This document shows, piece by piece, positions 47,113-58,888 of a stretch of 64,000 bases of DNA. The notes below the pieces were generated by a model that saw only the letters and a program-made list of their open reading frames with translations, did no database searches and was not told the DNA's origin. The translations under genes were made by a program, and so were the position numbers. The stretch's first letter is position 1. Every line of letters begins with the position of its first letter. The DNA is from Cynocephalus volans (lineage: Eukaryota > Chordata > Mammalia > Dermoptera > Cynocephalidae): positions 9,267,035 through 9,331,034 of the forward strand of contig NC_084471.1 of NCBI RefSeq assembly GCF_027409185.1, read 5' to 3'.

Positions 47113-49030
47113 AAACAGATTTGTTTTAGGTTTATTAGAGAGGGCCTAGAGCTTGTCTTCTCAGGACCTTTTTCAGAGCAACCATTTCAAGAGAACTTTA
47201 TCCCTGAATAAGTAAAAAAGACTGAAGGTAGGTTTTCTGGGAGGAAGGACAGGAATGGAGCTGAAGAAGACAGACTGTTCCTATTCAAAGCAAAACTAAT
47301 CAACTAGTGGGGACTAGATCCCAACTAATTGTCTCAGTTAAAAAGTTATGCACATGGATATCCAAGAGAGGGCAATTAAGAATAAAAAGACTAAAGAGAA
47401 ATGTGACAAGGTTGGAAGGAAATCAAAGTGACAGGGAGGCAAATCAGGGAAGTGGGAGATAAAATCATGACAAGTTCATAATGGGTTTTCAAAATTGAGG
47501 GAGACAACTTTGAACTCTGGAGTTAGAAGTAAAAAGGAGAAATCAAATATGATTATGTTAGATATAAACCAGTCATGCATGGACTCCTAGACACAGCCAA
47601 AAAGCAGCCTATTGGTCCAACAAAAATGGACACACCCAGTGAGTTAAGAAAGTGGAGGTTTTGACAAACAGAACTTGGTCGTGGCTGTTAATACAAATTA
47701 ACTTGAATTATTGCAACTGCCTTCTCTACCAGACTTGGCTTAAAACCAATTGGGAAATAAGAAAGCCAAGCCTTGGTGAGCTGGGTGGGCCAGATGGCCT
47801 CCCTGCTCTGTTCCTCTGAGATCCTGACCCCACATTCTGTTCAGAAATGACTGTGACCCATGTTGGGTGGGGTCATTTGGGAGCAGGAGAAGGAAGGAGA
47901 TAGAGAAACAGACATACTGAAGGACAAGCAACAATAAGTTCCAGGTTTTGCCTGGCCTAAGCAATTAAGGATATTTTATATCAGCGTTTTTGTAAGGTGG
48001 TGTTTTAAATTGTAAGAGACTAGGTCCAACACTCAGGTCACAGGGATTGACACCAGTGGTTGCCAGTGTAGTAATATAGTTGAAAGCACCAGACAGAGTC
48101 ATAAGGCCTAGCTATGTGACCTTGAGGAAGCATCCTCACCTCTCCAACCCTCAACTTTTCTCATCTGGAAAGTAGGGATAATATCCTATAGGACTGTTAT
48201 GTAAACCTACATAAAATAAGATTATGTCAAAATGTTTTGTGAGCACTCTGCAAATGTAAGGTAGAGTTATTATTATGGATAGTTATTAACTGATAAACAA
48301 GAACCTGCCAGATGTGTACACCTGTCTCTGCAGCTTGTCTCAATCCCAGAATTGGAACAAAGCACTGCCTTATAAACAAACGGGTCTGTGCATATGGGGT
48401 GAAGCGGGAGGAGAGAGCCTGGCCTCACCTGATGTGCTAAAGCTATTTATAACCCAACAGTGACAGCCATAGGGATGGGAGCCTCAGAACACACCCAGGA
48501 AAGGAAGAGAAATGGCATTTTTTAAAGGAAAATTAATTCTTCAGGACAGATAATTTACAGAAGGCCTATCCCTTCCAAACTCCCTGAAATTACACTGATG
48601 GCTCTTGGAAATTCAAACATGTCAGACTGAAAGCATACTTCAGTGCATCTAAAACCCCACCATAGGTGGCATTCCTGCTGTTTTATGAACCTCATCTCCC
48701 AGGCCAAAAAACAAGGCCAAACCTACTTTCCACACATGCTCTAGGGACCTTTGTGGCTTAGGCAATAAGATAAAGCGCAGTCCTGTCAATGTGGCCCCAA
48801 AGTCTAGGGTCAGCCCAAACACCCAGGAGAAGGGCCTCAGTGGCCTCATCCTGATCCTCATCCCATCCCTGTCTCACCCCGCACCCCTCCCCCTTCAGCA
48901 GCAGGCCCTAAGTCACATTTCCAGAAAATCTCCAGCGTGGACCTAGCAGCTGGGGATACTCACACCCAGGCAGGAAGACAGGTCCTCGCCCGAGGCGGGG
49001 GAAAGGCCACATACCAAGACAACCCGCTAC
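47113..49030. other. TEF intron 1, unique sequence with one MIR
   Basis: A MIR sense relic lies near 48070-48280 ('cctagctatgtgaccttgag'). The rest shows no gene or repeat I can name. Confidence 0.5.
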
Positions 49031-49034
49031 CGTA

Positions 49035-49225
49035 GACCACTGTTTCTCAAACTTCGGTGGACTTTGCAACCATGGGGGCGGGGTGCGGGGAGGTGCTCTT
49101 TAAAATGCAGACTCCTGTCCCAGGAGCCGCAGACCGGGTGGGGCCCAGGAACCGGCATTTTAAACAAGCATCCCGAGTGACTCCGCACCAGGCGGCCCCA
49201 GGGCAGATGCCCTGGAGCGTCACTT
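49035..49225. mobile_element. hAT-Charlie-type DNA transposon relic (MER5-like)
   Basis: It has the 'ctgtttctcaaacttcggtg' start, a 'cttttaaaatgcagactcct' type middle and 'gtggggcccaggaaccggca'. It is GC-shifted, probably because it lies on the edge of the CpG island. Confidence 0.6.
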
Positions 49226-49439
49226 AAGTGGCTGCCCCTGACCCCCATCAGCCTCCTCAGGAACCCCTCCACGAATCTCCTCCTCTCTCCCACCTTCCCA
49301 TCCTCCCTCTCCTGACTCCTCTCTCAGCTCATCCCCTAACCTCCTCTCCCCAAGCCCCTCGCCTAGGCCTGCAGAGCCCTCGTTATCCCCAGACCCCGTC
49401 CCCCTCCGCTGGACCGCTTCACCCTGACCTCCGACCTCC

Positions 49440-50450
49440 CAGCCCCGCCCTCACAAGACCCCGCCCCTGCAGAGCCCCGCCCCCAGGCGCGCGCAGACCA
49501 CCCCCCTCACCAAGGCGCGCCTCGCGCGGGGGGTTCTCCATCAGCTTCCTCAGGACCAGAGGGAAGGAGCCCGGCAGGACCCTTTCCCCAGCTGCGCGCC
49601 CCGGCCCCGGCCCCGCCTGCGGCTCCACAGGCGGCTTCTTTCCGCCGCCCGCGTCGGACATCGTGCCCCGCGCTCTGCTCGCGCGCCTCCCCTCCCCCGC
49701 CCGCCCCCCGAGGTGGGCCGGAGCCGTGCGACCCGCCGCAGCTGCCGACACGGGCAGCTACTGCGCAGGCGCCCGGCGGCACGCCCGCCTCCCTCCATCC
49801 CCGCCCCGCCCGCGGACCGGCTCTGGGGTATTCATTATTCATGCGGCCAGGCCAGCTTCCTGGGATCGCGGCTTCGGATTGGCCCACCCTGTCAGGGGGC
49901 AGGCGCAGCTCCCCGGGCCGTGATTGGCTAGGCGGCCGGGGTGAGCGAGACACGTGCGGGGCCGGGTGAGGAGTCCCCGCCCCGTCCGCCCCTGGGCCCC
50001 CTGATTGGCGCCTGCTGAGCCCATGTCGTAAGGCCTTTTCGGAGGCAGCCCCTTCCTCTCTACCGGTTGTTTTCCCTTCCCTACCCTCTTCGTGACCCCT
50101 GCCGTGCTCCCAAATCCCCGTAGCCTCTTTCCTTTTCCTCTCGTCCCAATCTCGCAACCTTCCGGACGCACCACAGAAGGAAGGCGGGGCTGGGCGCGGA
50201 TGGGCGGCCGTGGGAGCCCGATAGCCGAGGGCTCGGGCTGCAGGGACGGCCGCCCGTGGGTCACGTGGAGCGGCAGCCGAGTCTAGTCACGTGGGGCGGG
50301 CGCGGCGACAGCCAATGGGGGCGGGGCCCGGAGCGGTGCACGAGGCGCCGCACGTGCGGGGTGGCGGCGGGGGGTGGGGTGGGCCTTTTTGTTCGGAGGA
50401 CTCTGCCCAGGGTCGTCGAATGGGGGCCACACGCCTCCTCTCACGCGACC
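49440..50450 (-). promoter_or_regulatory. TEF: Main TEF CpG-island promoter with E-box and CCAAT clusters
   Basis: Dense CpG spans exon 1 and its upstream side. Four CACGTG E-boxes lie at 49951-49956, 50262-50267, 50288-50293 and 50351-50356. CCAAT boxes, read as ATTGG or CCAAT, lie near 49877, 49922, 50003 and 50311. E-boxes of this kind bind CLOCK-BMAL1, USF or TFE3-type factors. TEF is a known clock-controlled gene, so CLOCK-BMAL1 control is the likely reading. Confidence 0.8.
49511..49661 (-). CDS. TEF: TEF coding exon 1 (main isoform)
   Basis: The start ATG is 49661-49659, with A at -3. The exon ends in CTTG before donor GTGAGG at 49510. It encodes residues 1-50: [11 protein letters not shown], a Gly/Pro repeat (QAGPGPGR), then [17 protein letters not shown]. 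The total product is 301 residues, against 303 that I recall for human; a shorter Gly-Pro repeat accounts for the difference. The exit phase of 1 matches exon 2. The 5'UTR continues upstream from 49662, with the start site not resolvable. Confidence 0.95.
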
Positions 50451-51245
50451 CAGAGGTTGGCTGAGGGCAGAGCCGTAGGGGTAGCCTGGGCGGGCTTGGC
50501 CGCTGCTGGAAGGGGTGTCAGGTTGCCCACTGATCCCGGCTTTGTGGTGCGGGCGTGGCGGCCAGATAAACACTAACGTGGAGGGAGCGTTCTTCAGGCC
50601 CAGCCTTGAGGCAGAGCTGGGTACACGCTTCCGTCCTCCCACTTACTAGCTTGTGACCTTGGGAGAGTCCGGTGCTTCGCTTGAGCTTGTTTCCTTGGCC
50701 ATAAAATTAAGAGGTTGGGCTAGAAAATCTCTGCAGTCCCCTACAGCTCTGAAATTCTGTTCATTTCTAGGACTTTCCCTTTCTTTTCCTACAAAAAAAC
50801 AAAACACAAGTCTTTTACACGAGGTGCCAATCCCACATTTTGTGGGAAACCACCTTCTTTCTCAAAATATAAATACTGCTTGGGAAACCTGTAAAAATAT
50901 TAAAAGGTGAAGGGGTACACAAATGTAAAGATGTCATCGGAAGCCTCTGAACTTTGTACCTCTTCGTACTATAAATCATATTCTGCTTCAAACCCAAACA
51001 ATACTAGACTCTCCTGGCTTAAACTCCCCGAGGGCAGGGACTTTGCTTATTTATCCTGTATCCCTCCAATGGCTTCCGGCCTCAGAGTAGGAGGGGCGGG
51101 GGGGGGGGGGGTTGTAGGATGGCAGTCCTTGGTTCAGGGGCAGGTGCCTGACCACATCACCTAGCTAGTTGAAAGTTGTCCGGTTGATGCAATCAGAATT
51201 TTGCTAGGAGTTGAAGAAAAAGAAGTTGGGTAGCTAAGCAGGCCT

Positions 51246-51374
51246 CGGGAGAGTGCAGTGCTGATAACACCAAGGCCACGGGTTCGGATCCTATATAGGA
51301 ATGGCCGGTTGGCTCACTAGCTGAGCGTGGTGTTGACAACACCAAGCCAAGGGTTGAGATCCCCTTACTGGTCA

Positions 51375-51403
<29 letters not shown>
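51246..51403 (+). mobile_element. 5'-truncated dimeric SINE
   Basis: It begins inside the first unit (CGGGAGAGTGCAGTGCTG) and ends in 25 or more A's. Duplications AAGCAGGCCT lie at 51236-51245 and 51404-51413. Confidence 0.9.
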
Positions 51404-51408
<5 letters not shown>

Positions 51409-51489
51409 GGCCTGGAAAGCAAAAATTTGAAGGACTTCGGGTGGTGGTAGGAACAGGGTGATGGAGTGAGTCTGACTCCAGAATTCAAG

Positions 51490-51600
51490 TTCTAGGCAGG
51501 CCCTTTAGCTCAGTTGGTTAGAGCACAGGGTTGGGGTTAGGGCAAGGGCAAGGTCAAGGGTTCGGGTTCCAGCACCAGCCAGCCGACCAAAACCCCACAA
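51490..51600 (+). mobile_element. Monomeric SINE with expanded anticodon arm
   Basis: TTAGCTCAGTTGGTTAGAGC is followed by GGGTTGGGGTTAGGGCAAGG in place of the usual anticodon arm. Flanks AATTCAAG lie at 51482-51489 and 51601-51608. Confidence 0.85.
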
Positions 51601-52090
51601 AATTCAAGATATTGCTGCTACACTAAGTAGACTTCCCTTACTTTCTGAATCTGATGCCTCCAGCCCATTGCCTCACCTCTCCAGGCCTCCTTTTCTTTAC
51701 ATGTCAAATGGAATTACCTGTGGGGCTCCTGGAAGCCAATGTGTGCAAGTGCACGATTGCAAACCTGCAACAAATGGTGGTTTTCATAATTTTACTAAAA
51801 CTGTGATGGTATCGAATCCACTGGTTCGTGTGTCTGTTATCCTAGAGGCTAGTGCCTATATCACTCTCATTAGACAGTGTCTATATCACTCTCAATTTAG
51901 TGGAAATAGTAAGTTGGGCACAGAAAATCTTAACGTTTTGTAGAATTGTTAGTTGGAGCTCTGTATTTGGCTAAACTAAGATATCTTTAGGAGAAACTGA
52001 CCTAGACGTTTTTAGAAACAAATTTCAAAGGGCATTCCAAGGAAATTGATTTAAAAAGACAGGAAGCTTTAAAAAACAAAACAAAACACA

Positions 52091-52129
52091 GGGGACTGGC
52101 AGGTTATCAGTTGGTTAGAGCACAGTGTG

Positions 52130-52162
<33 letters not shown>
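52091..52162 (+). mobile_element. tRNA-like 5' half fused to poly(A)
   Basis: About 41 nt (starting GGGGACTGGCAGG) correspond to the SINE/tRNA 5' half up to the anticodon loop. They run straight into 31 A's (52132-52162). The B box and 3' half are absent. Confidence 0.6.
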
Positions 52163-52163
<1 letters not shown>

Positions 52164-53019
52164 AGCTAGTATGACCATGGTAAATCTTATTGGATTAGAG
52201 TTAAATGTGTATTTTGTGGCTAATATGACATTATTGAGGGAAAAAATACAGTTCTCACGGTGTTAGAAGAGGATTAATGATAACAGTGGAAGGTTAAAAC
52301 ATTTGTTTATGACAAAAGTGGGCTGTAGTAAAAGACAGTAAAGACTTAGATTTTCTTTTTTCTGTTTTTTTAGTTATAATTACCCAAAATGGTTAAAACC
52401 TACTCCAGTCATCACCCAGCTCGGAGCAACTAACCTAATAGGCAAGTGACACTGGTGGAACTGAGACTAGCGGGTTTGGGCTTCAAAAAGTCTTGATTCT
52501 TTTCATGTACTGACACTCCCCAGAGATGGTTTCCCCCCTGGATAACCATAGGGTAAATGGTGTGTCACAAATACTGCAGGAGCATTATAAACATGTTCTC
52601 TCTTGTGCTTAATTGCAAGCTATGAAGTTAGTTACATTGCCCACTTGCAGCATTTGACAGCACCATTCTGGAGGTGGCGAGCCATTAATGTTCTCTTTTT
52701 CATTCTCCAACTGTCCCGAGAAACAGCCTCTCTCCACTTCTGTCTCCTCTCAGTAAAGTGGGAATAATGGTGCGACCCGCTCTTCTCTTAGTGGAGGAAA
52801 AAATGTTGTGAGAATTATCTAATTTCCATAGTGTTTGTGAGTCCTACAAAGACATTAACCCCATAAGAAAAACATGTTATTAGGTGGTTAAGACTTTAAA
52901 GGTAGGAAGTAGCACCTTAGTATTCTTTAGTAATAGGTTTTCAGTGCAGCAGCTTTTGAGGGAAGTGTGGGGCCTGGAGTAGTGGTGACTTTGTGGGCTT
53001 GGAAGGCAGGCCTGTGGAG

Positions 53020-53205
53020 AATCTCCCCTTAGCTGCTGACCAGCCATGTGGCCTTGGGCAAATGGCTGCTTCTGTCTAAGCCTCAGTTATTTTCCTCTTG
53101 GAAGCAGAGATGGACCTATCTACGTCACAGGGTGGTTATGAGGATTATCTGTGATAAGCAACGTCAAGTGCCTGCCTAGAACAGTGCATGGCATGGACTG
53201 GGTAC
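53020..53205 (+). repeat. MIR SINE
   Basis: The core 'ccatgtggccttgggcaaat' is followed by 'gaggattatctgtgataag' and 'gaacagtgcatggcatgg'. Confidence 0.75.
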
Positions 53206-54239
53206 CCACCCTTCCCCTGCCATTCGGGTTGTGTTGGGTCAGAAGTAGAATGAATACGGGTGTAAGGACAAGGCAGTGGGCCTGAGAGTGGGTTACAGAG
53301 TTTAATCCAGCCAAAGCTGGATTTGAAATGTCCATTTTCCAGAGCTGGATTGGCTTTAAATGCTACTCTTTACTATTCCAGAAACCTACTAACCAACCCA
53401 AGGTAAAAGCTTCATTCAATTGCGCATATGCAGAGCAAGTGCTTTTCATTAAGCCGTTTTGCCAGATTGGATGATTATTATTTAAACTTGAAGTTTAGAG
53501 TTGAAGCTAAAACTCCATCATGGGAGTTTTGACCAGATACCCCATAATGCTTTCTTTGGCCATATATTCAGCATCTAGTAGGACAATCCCACTCTGTCTT
53601 CTGATTTACTGAAAGGTGGGACATGAACCTCGGATATGGAAGAGTGGGACGATGATAAGGCTTCCATTGATCTCTAACAAAGCCCAATTATCTGTGTCCT
53701 CTGCCAATACCAAATGCAGGAGAGCATGATGCTTTGTTCAGGGTAGCAACTCAGTAAGTATTTGTTGGCTTGCTTTGTTGTTGGTGCTGGTAGGAGGGTT
53801 CAGCAAAACCTTTCAAAGCCAAGTCATGTACATTTGGAGCATTATTAACATTAAATAACAGTTGTGTTTGATTCGCAATTGAACCTGGAATAACAAACAA
53901 ATATGTCAAGTTCCCCAGCACTAGCTTTGCCAACAACTCTCCTTTCTAGCCCACATACCTGTGGCTGCATAGATCTAGGCTCTGTGGTTTGTACATTGGT
54001 CTCGGTGTGTTCCAGCAAAGAAGTGGTGGGTGGAGGCTCTTTACTAATTCTTGCCCATTTCTTCAGTACTCTCCAGAGTACTGTTTTCCTGTTTGGCTTG
54101 CATTTTGCCCATTCCCAGGGTTCAGATTACCGATGGAAAGCTGCCCCAGCAGTGCCATTGCCAGAGAAGCCCTTTTCTCCAGCCTCTGCATTGTCCCAGC
54201 AGCCACCACCTGATATCCATGGTTTCTTCAGTCGAAGCT

Positions 54240-54430
54240 GTATTTGTGTTACAGTGGTGGGGTGTGGGCTCTGGAGCTGGACCACCTCCATCTGATTCCT
54301 GCTTAGATTGCTTTCTGTGTGACCTCAGGCAAGTTACTTATCCTCTTTGTGCCGAGGGGTCAGAAGTAAAGGAGTTAATTCAGGCATGGTGCTGAGGGCA
54401 GCACCTGGCACATAGTAAGTGCTCAATTTA
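54240..54430 (+). repeat. MIR SINE
   Basis: Consensus blocks 'gtgggctctggagctggac', 'ctgtgtgacctcaggcaag' and 'ctggcacatagtaagtgctc' are in order. Confidence 0.9.
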
Positions 54431-54639
54431 ACTCTTACTATAATTCTATCTTGTGTTCTGGAGATACCTCATTCTTTCCGATCTGCCACTTCCCCAGGAA
54501 TAGCGGGGGGAGGGGGGAAAGGGTGGCCAGGACCTTATAGACAGGGAGGTGACAACTTCACTCTTCTTTATGACCTTCAGAACCCTGCAGACTCACCTTT
54601 GTAAGTCTCTCCAACCTCATCTCACACTTCTCTCTCCTT

Positions 54640-54935
54640 CCTTGCTCGCCTTCTGCAGCCACAGTGGCCTTTTATTCCTCAGACACATTTAAGTCTTTCC
54701 GGCCCCAGGAAAGGGCCTTTGCAGGTGCCTGAAAGTTCGTGCTGTAGCTATCTATTCCTTACCCTCCGGGCTTCAGCTCAAATGTGATTCCCTTGGAAAA
54801 GCTGGCCCTGACCCCCTCACCCACCATTGCTGATTTTCTGTCTCCCCACTGGAATGCAGATGCCAGGTGAGCAAGTACATTGTTTGTCTCATTCACCCCG
54901 AGCCATGGTGTAGCAAATGCTCAATAAGCAGATGA
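54640..54935 (+). repeat. L2 LINE 3' end, sense
   Basis: Blocks 'agggcctttgcaggtgcctg', 'cttcagctcaaatgtgattc', 'ctggccctgaccccctcacc' and 'gcaaatgctcaataagcag' follow the L2 3' end. Confidence 0.85.
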
Positions 54936-54989
54936 TTGGATGACCAAGAGGTACTGCCCCGAGACATGGTTTCAGAGATCAGGGAGTCC

Positions 54990-55165
54990 TGTGGATAGTC
55001 CCGGGCCTGGAAGCGGGAGGAACTAGATTTGACTCCCTCAACAGCTGTGTGGGCTTCCCATCTCTGAGCATTTGTCTCCTCATCTGTAGAGTGGGTAATC
55101 AAACCTCTCTTGCAAAGCCATTGCACAGATAGTGATGTAGCACTATCCCTGGCACACGCTCAAGA
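54990..55165 (+). repeat. MIR relic
   Basis: Diverged MIR core ('caacagctgtgtgggcttcc', 'tcctcatctgtagagtgggt'). Confidence 0.7.
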
Positions 55166-55174
55166 GGCAGTGAC

Positions 55175-55279
55175 TAGGGCTGGCTGGTTAGCTCAGTTCG
55201 TTAGAGCACAGCCTTGTAACACCCAGGTCAGGGGTTCTGATCCCCCTACTGGCCAACCCCTCACCCTCACCCCAAAAAA
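55175..55279 (+). mobile_element. Monomeric tRNA-derived SINE
   Basis: GGGCTGGCTGGTTAGCTCAG to GATCCCCCTACTGGCC, with a C/A-rich tail. Imperfect flanking repeats GGCAGTGACT and GGTAGTGGCT suggest an older copy. Confidence 0.85.
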
Positions 55280-55524
55280 GGTAGTGGCTGTTAAAATCAG
55301 GAGCCATTCCTTTGCAACCTAGCTTTGGGTCAAGCCCAACAATGCAAAGCCATCTGGAAGGGGCACTCCTTGACACTGCGGTCAGTGTCTGGTACCTGGT
55401 GAGAATGAGTTTCTCGCATTTCTGATTGGTGAGGGGGGGACAGGTAGAGAAGGTGGCTCTGGGCCCATAAGGTAGGAGGGAGGAAAAGAGGCCAGCTGGC
55501 ATACTGGCTCTGAGTTCATTTTCT

Positions 55525-55692
55525 TTCTTTTTTTTAAAGAAGATGACCGGTAAGGGGATCTCAACCCTTGGCTTGGTGTTGTCAGCACCACTCTCAGCCA
55601 GTGAGCAAACCAGCCATCCCTATATAGGATCCGAACCCGTGGCCTTGGTGTTATCAGCACTGCACTCTACCGAGTGAGCCACGGGCTGGCCT
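55525..55692 (-). mobile_element. Dimeric tRNA-Ile-derived SINE
   Basis: Perfect duplications TGAGTTCATTTTCT lie at 55511-55524 and 55693-55706. Confidence 0.95.
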
Positions 55693-56289
55693 TGAGTTCA
55701 TTTTCTCACCAGAAGAATGGGGAAAATACACCATTTAGAAGGTTGTAGTGAGGATTAAATGAACTTACCCAACCAGCACACAGAAGGCTCCCTCCCCTTT
55801 CCCCTCCTCCTCTCCGTCCCTCCTCCCCAACAGCAAACTCCAAGATTTCTCAGTTTTGCTCTGCTTCTCCTAGGCTGTGAGTGGAGGCAAACACTTGGAC
55901 CTCTACTAAAGCCAAGCCCAGGACAGCCCAGGCTGCACCGAGTCCACCTTCTCAGCCCATTTACCTCAGCCCACCAAGAGAACGACTCCAAGGCCCCCTC
56001 CTCCTGCACCCCTGCCTCTGTCACAGCAAGTCCCACTGAGATCCTGCCTGTTGTCATACAGCTAGCCCGTCCCATTTGGTGCAGGGCCATGGCACCATGC
56101 CCCTAGGAGCCTCAGCATGCGTTTCCAAGGAGACAGCCCTGTGTGTGCACACACAAACTTGTAACATTCAGTTCTTTAGAGAAAGGTGGAGAGGAAGGTG
56201 GAAAGAGAGGAATGAGGCTCAGATTGCAAATGTGATGTAGATAGAAGGAGCGTAATGCCAGGCCGAGCTGCTGTTTGCCTATCACAGAG

Positions 56290-56485
56290 AAAACAGCACA
56301 GCACTTCACAGTTTTCAAACAGCTTCATGTGGGATGACTCGTTTAATCCTGGCAATGAGCCCATGACACAGGTGTTCTTTTTCCCTGTTTTACAGATTAG
56401 AGATGGAAAGAGAGAGAGGCAGGTCAAAGATAACTGTCCAGTGGGCAGCAGAAGCACGTTCAAGTCCTGTCTGATTGTAAGCCCT
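56290..56485 (-). repeat. MIR relic, antisense
   Basis: 'cctggcaatgagcccatga', 'ctgttttacagattagaga' and 'gcacgttcaagtcctgtctg' follow MIR in antisense. Confidence 0.75.
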
Positions 56486-58246
56486 CTTGTTGTCTTCCCT
56501 GAGCCACGCTGCCTTGCCCAGGAGTGATTCTGGTTTAAGTAGTGCCCCAGGCAGGATCCCTCTCTGCCCAGCTCAAAGCAAGTGATTCGTTCAACCTTCA
56601 AGTGTGTTTTCAAGCTTCATAGCTCCCTGGAAAGGAGGCCTGAGTGACTAACGGTGGCAGAAAGATGGGGAGAGGATTGCCTTGGAGCATAGCCAAGGCC
56701 CCATGTGGAGAGGGAAGGATGGGGGTGGAGAGCTAACAGTGGTTTACAGATGCCCGGTCTTTCCACAAGCTGGAGAAGAGAGAAGCAAGAGATGGAGTAA
56801 GCGGTCTGGAACAGAAACAGTCCTTGGAAGAGGATCCTTGGGAGAAAGGGCAGGAGCAGAGATAGGAAGAGTAGCCTTTCAGTATCAGGGCCCATAGACA
56901 TAGAAGGGAAACTGAATCAAGGCTTCAGGTACAGACCCATCTTTTTGCTGGACATGGATTTCTCTGCCCTTAGGGAAGTTGGTTGAACTGCTGGTCCAGA
57001 TTGACTCAGGTCTGGTCATCTGTGCTACATACAGTCTGCTTATCCAGGGACAGGAAAGAGGCAGAGGTCTGCACAGGCTGGGGTGGGAGGCTCAGGGGCA
57101 GCAAGAGGGAGAGGGGCCCCAGATTTGGGCCTCGAATATCTTTGAGCTAGAAAGTGGAGTGAGAGGCTGGAGGGAGAGCAGAGTCTCGTGAGAGCACACT
57201 TGGAATTTCTCACACCCTTCATGGCTTTCTTCTGAAATTCCCTCCCACTGACGCCAAGATACGCTCTGCCTGTGACTTCAGTGTCACATGGTCATTGGGC
57301 TGGAGAAAGAAGGGAATTTGGGGAGAAAGAAGAAACCCGGCCCTTTTCACACCAGACAGGGAGCCCAAGAAAATCCACCAAAACAGGAGAAGCAATCCTG
57401 AGGGACACTCCTGTTTTCTGGGGGCAACTAGCCTCTGATGTTTTCCTCCCATTGAGGTCAGAAGCCAGAGTGTTTGGAAATGGGCAGAGAAGCTGCTTCA
57501 ACAAGAACTTTTTAAGTACGTGCTATACGACTCCTTAAAATTCTAGATCTATCTATATGGTAGGTGTACTCTCTTTTCACCAAGGTATATTGCTTTTCAG
57601 GCAGATATTTTTGTTTTATAAATAATTTGGAGATTCTGGAAGCTCTGGAAAGTAGTGATTGCATGGTGGGGGCGGTAGTGTGAATGAGGTCTTTGTGACC
57701 CCTTTGGCCGTCAACCCTCTTCCCTTCATTTTACCTACCCGATTGGCCACAGGCATCTGTCAGTCCTGTGGGGATCTCACCCTCCTGACCCTCAGTGAGA
57801 CTCCTCGCAAAGTGATAGAAGGTGACCTGAAACTCTGGCCCACACCCCTCAGACCTACTCAGCCGTACTGGACTAACTAATCCTCAGCCAGAGCTTGCCA
57901 GCTCTTGGCAAAGCTCTGCCTGAAACCTTGGGCAAGTCCCGTAAGTGCTGGGCCTTGTCTTTGCCGATCTTGTTGCAAGTCTCTGCACACCAGCTGGGAG
58001 CCAGCGACTGGCAGCTGCTGCCACACTTCTAAGACCTTGTTATCCTCATCCAAGGTGCAGTACCCTGAGTCGCCCCCGAGACCCTTCCCTGCCTAGTTGG
58101 GATCTGGCCCTGCAGTGCTGCTGGCAGCCCAGGGCTCCTTGTGCATGGAGGGGCATCTTGGGACACCTGGGTGGGGCCAGAAGGGAGCTGCGCTGCCTTC
58201 CCTGGGTCCCTGGACCAAGAAGGGAACCGTCCACCTCTAGCTTTTG

Positions 58247-58413
58247 TTTTTTGTTTTTTTTAAAGATGACCAGTAAGGGGATCTTAGCCCTTGACTTGGT
58301 GTTGTCAGCACCACGCTCACCCAGTGAGCAACCGGCCATCCCTATATGGGATCCGAACCCGGGGCCTTGGCGTTACCAGCACCACACTCTCCCGAGTGAG
58401 CCACGGGCCGGCC
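58247..58413 (-). mobile_element. Dimeric tRNA-Ile-derived SINE
   Basis: Perfect 16-bp duplications CCACCTCTAGCTTTTG lie at 58231-58246 and 58414-58429. Confidence 0.95.
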
Positions 58414-58681
58414 CCACCTCTAGCTTTTGGAAAGCCTTTCAGTTTTGCCCACCCACATGGGCCGTTCAGAGATGGAACAAAAGTCAGCTGTGGCATGTTT
58501 GTGGGCACGGACTCCATCTGGGGGCTCAGCCATCAGGCTGAGTTGCAGAGGGCTTTCCTGAGGAGGTGGGCTTTTGGGAGCAGCTGGTGTCCTGGGAGCC
58601 AGGAGGGAGTAGGAGCTCTTTCTGTGAGCCCACTTCAGAGGGTGGCCTGTACTATCTTAGCATTTGAAACCACAGGTGCAG

Positions 58682-58872
58682 GGGCCGGCCCGTGGCTCAC
58701 TTGGGAGAGTGTGGTGCTGATAACACCAAGGCCATGGGTTTGCATCCCTATATAGGGATGGCCGGTTAGCTCACTTGGGAGAACATGATGCTGACAACAC
58801 CAAGTCAAGGGTTAAGATCCCCTTACCAGTCATCTTTTAAAAAAAAGAAAGGAAAAAATAAAATAAAACAAA
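58682..58872 (+). mobile_element. Dimeric tRNA-Ile-derived SINE
   Basis: Perfect 16-bp duplications GAAACCACAGGTGCAG lie at 58666-58681 and 58873-58888. The tail is A-rich and impure (AAAATAAAATAAAAC). Confidence 0.95.
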
Positions 58873-58888
58873 GAAACCACAGGTGCAG

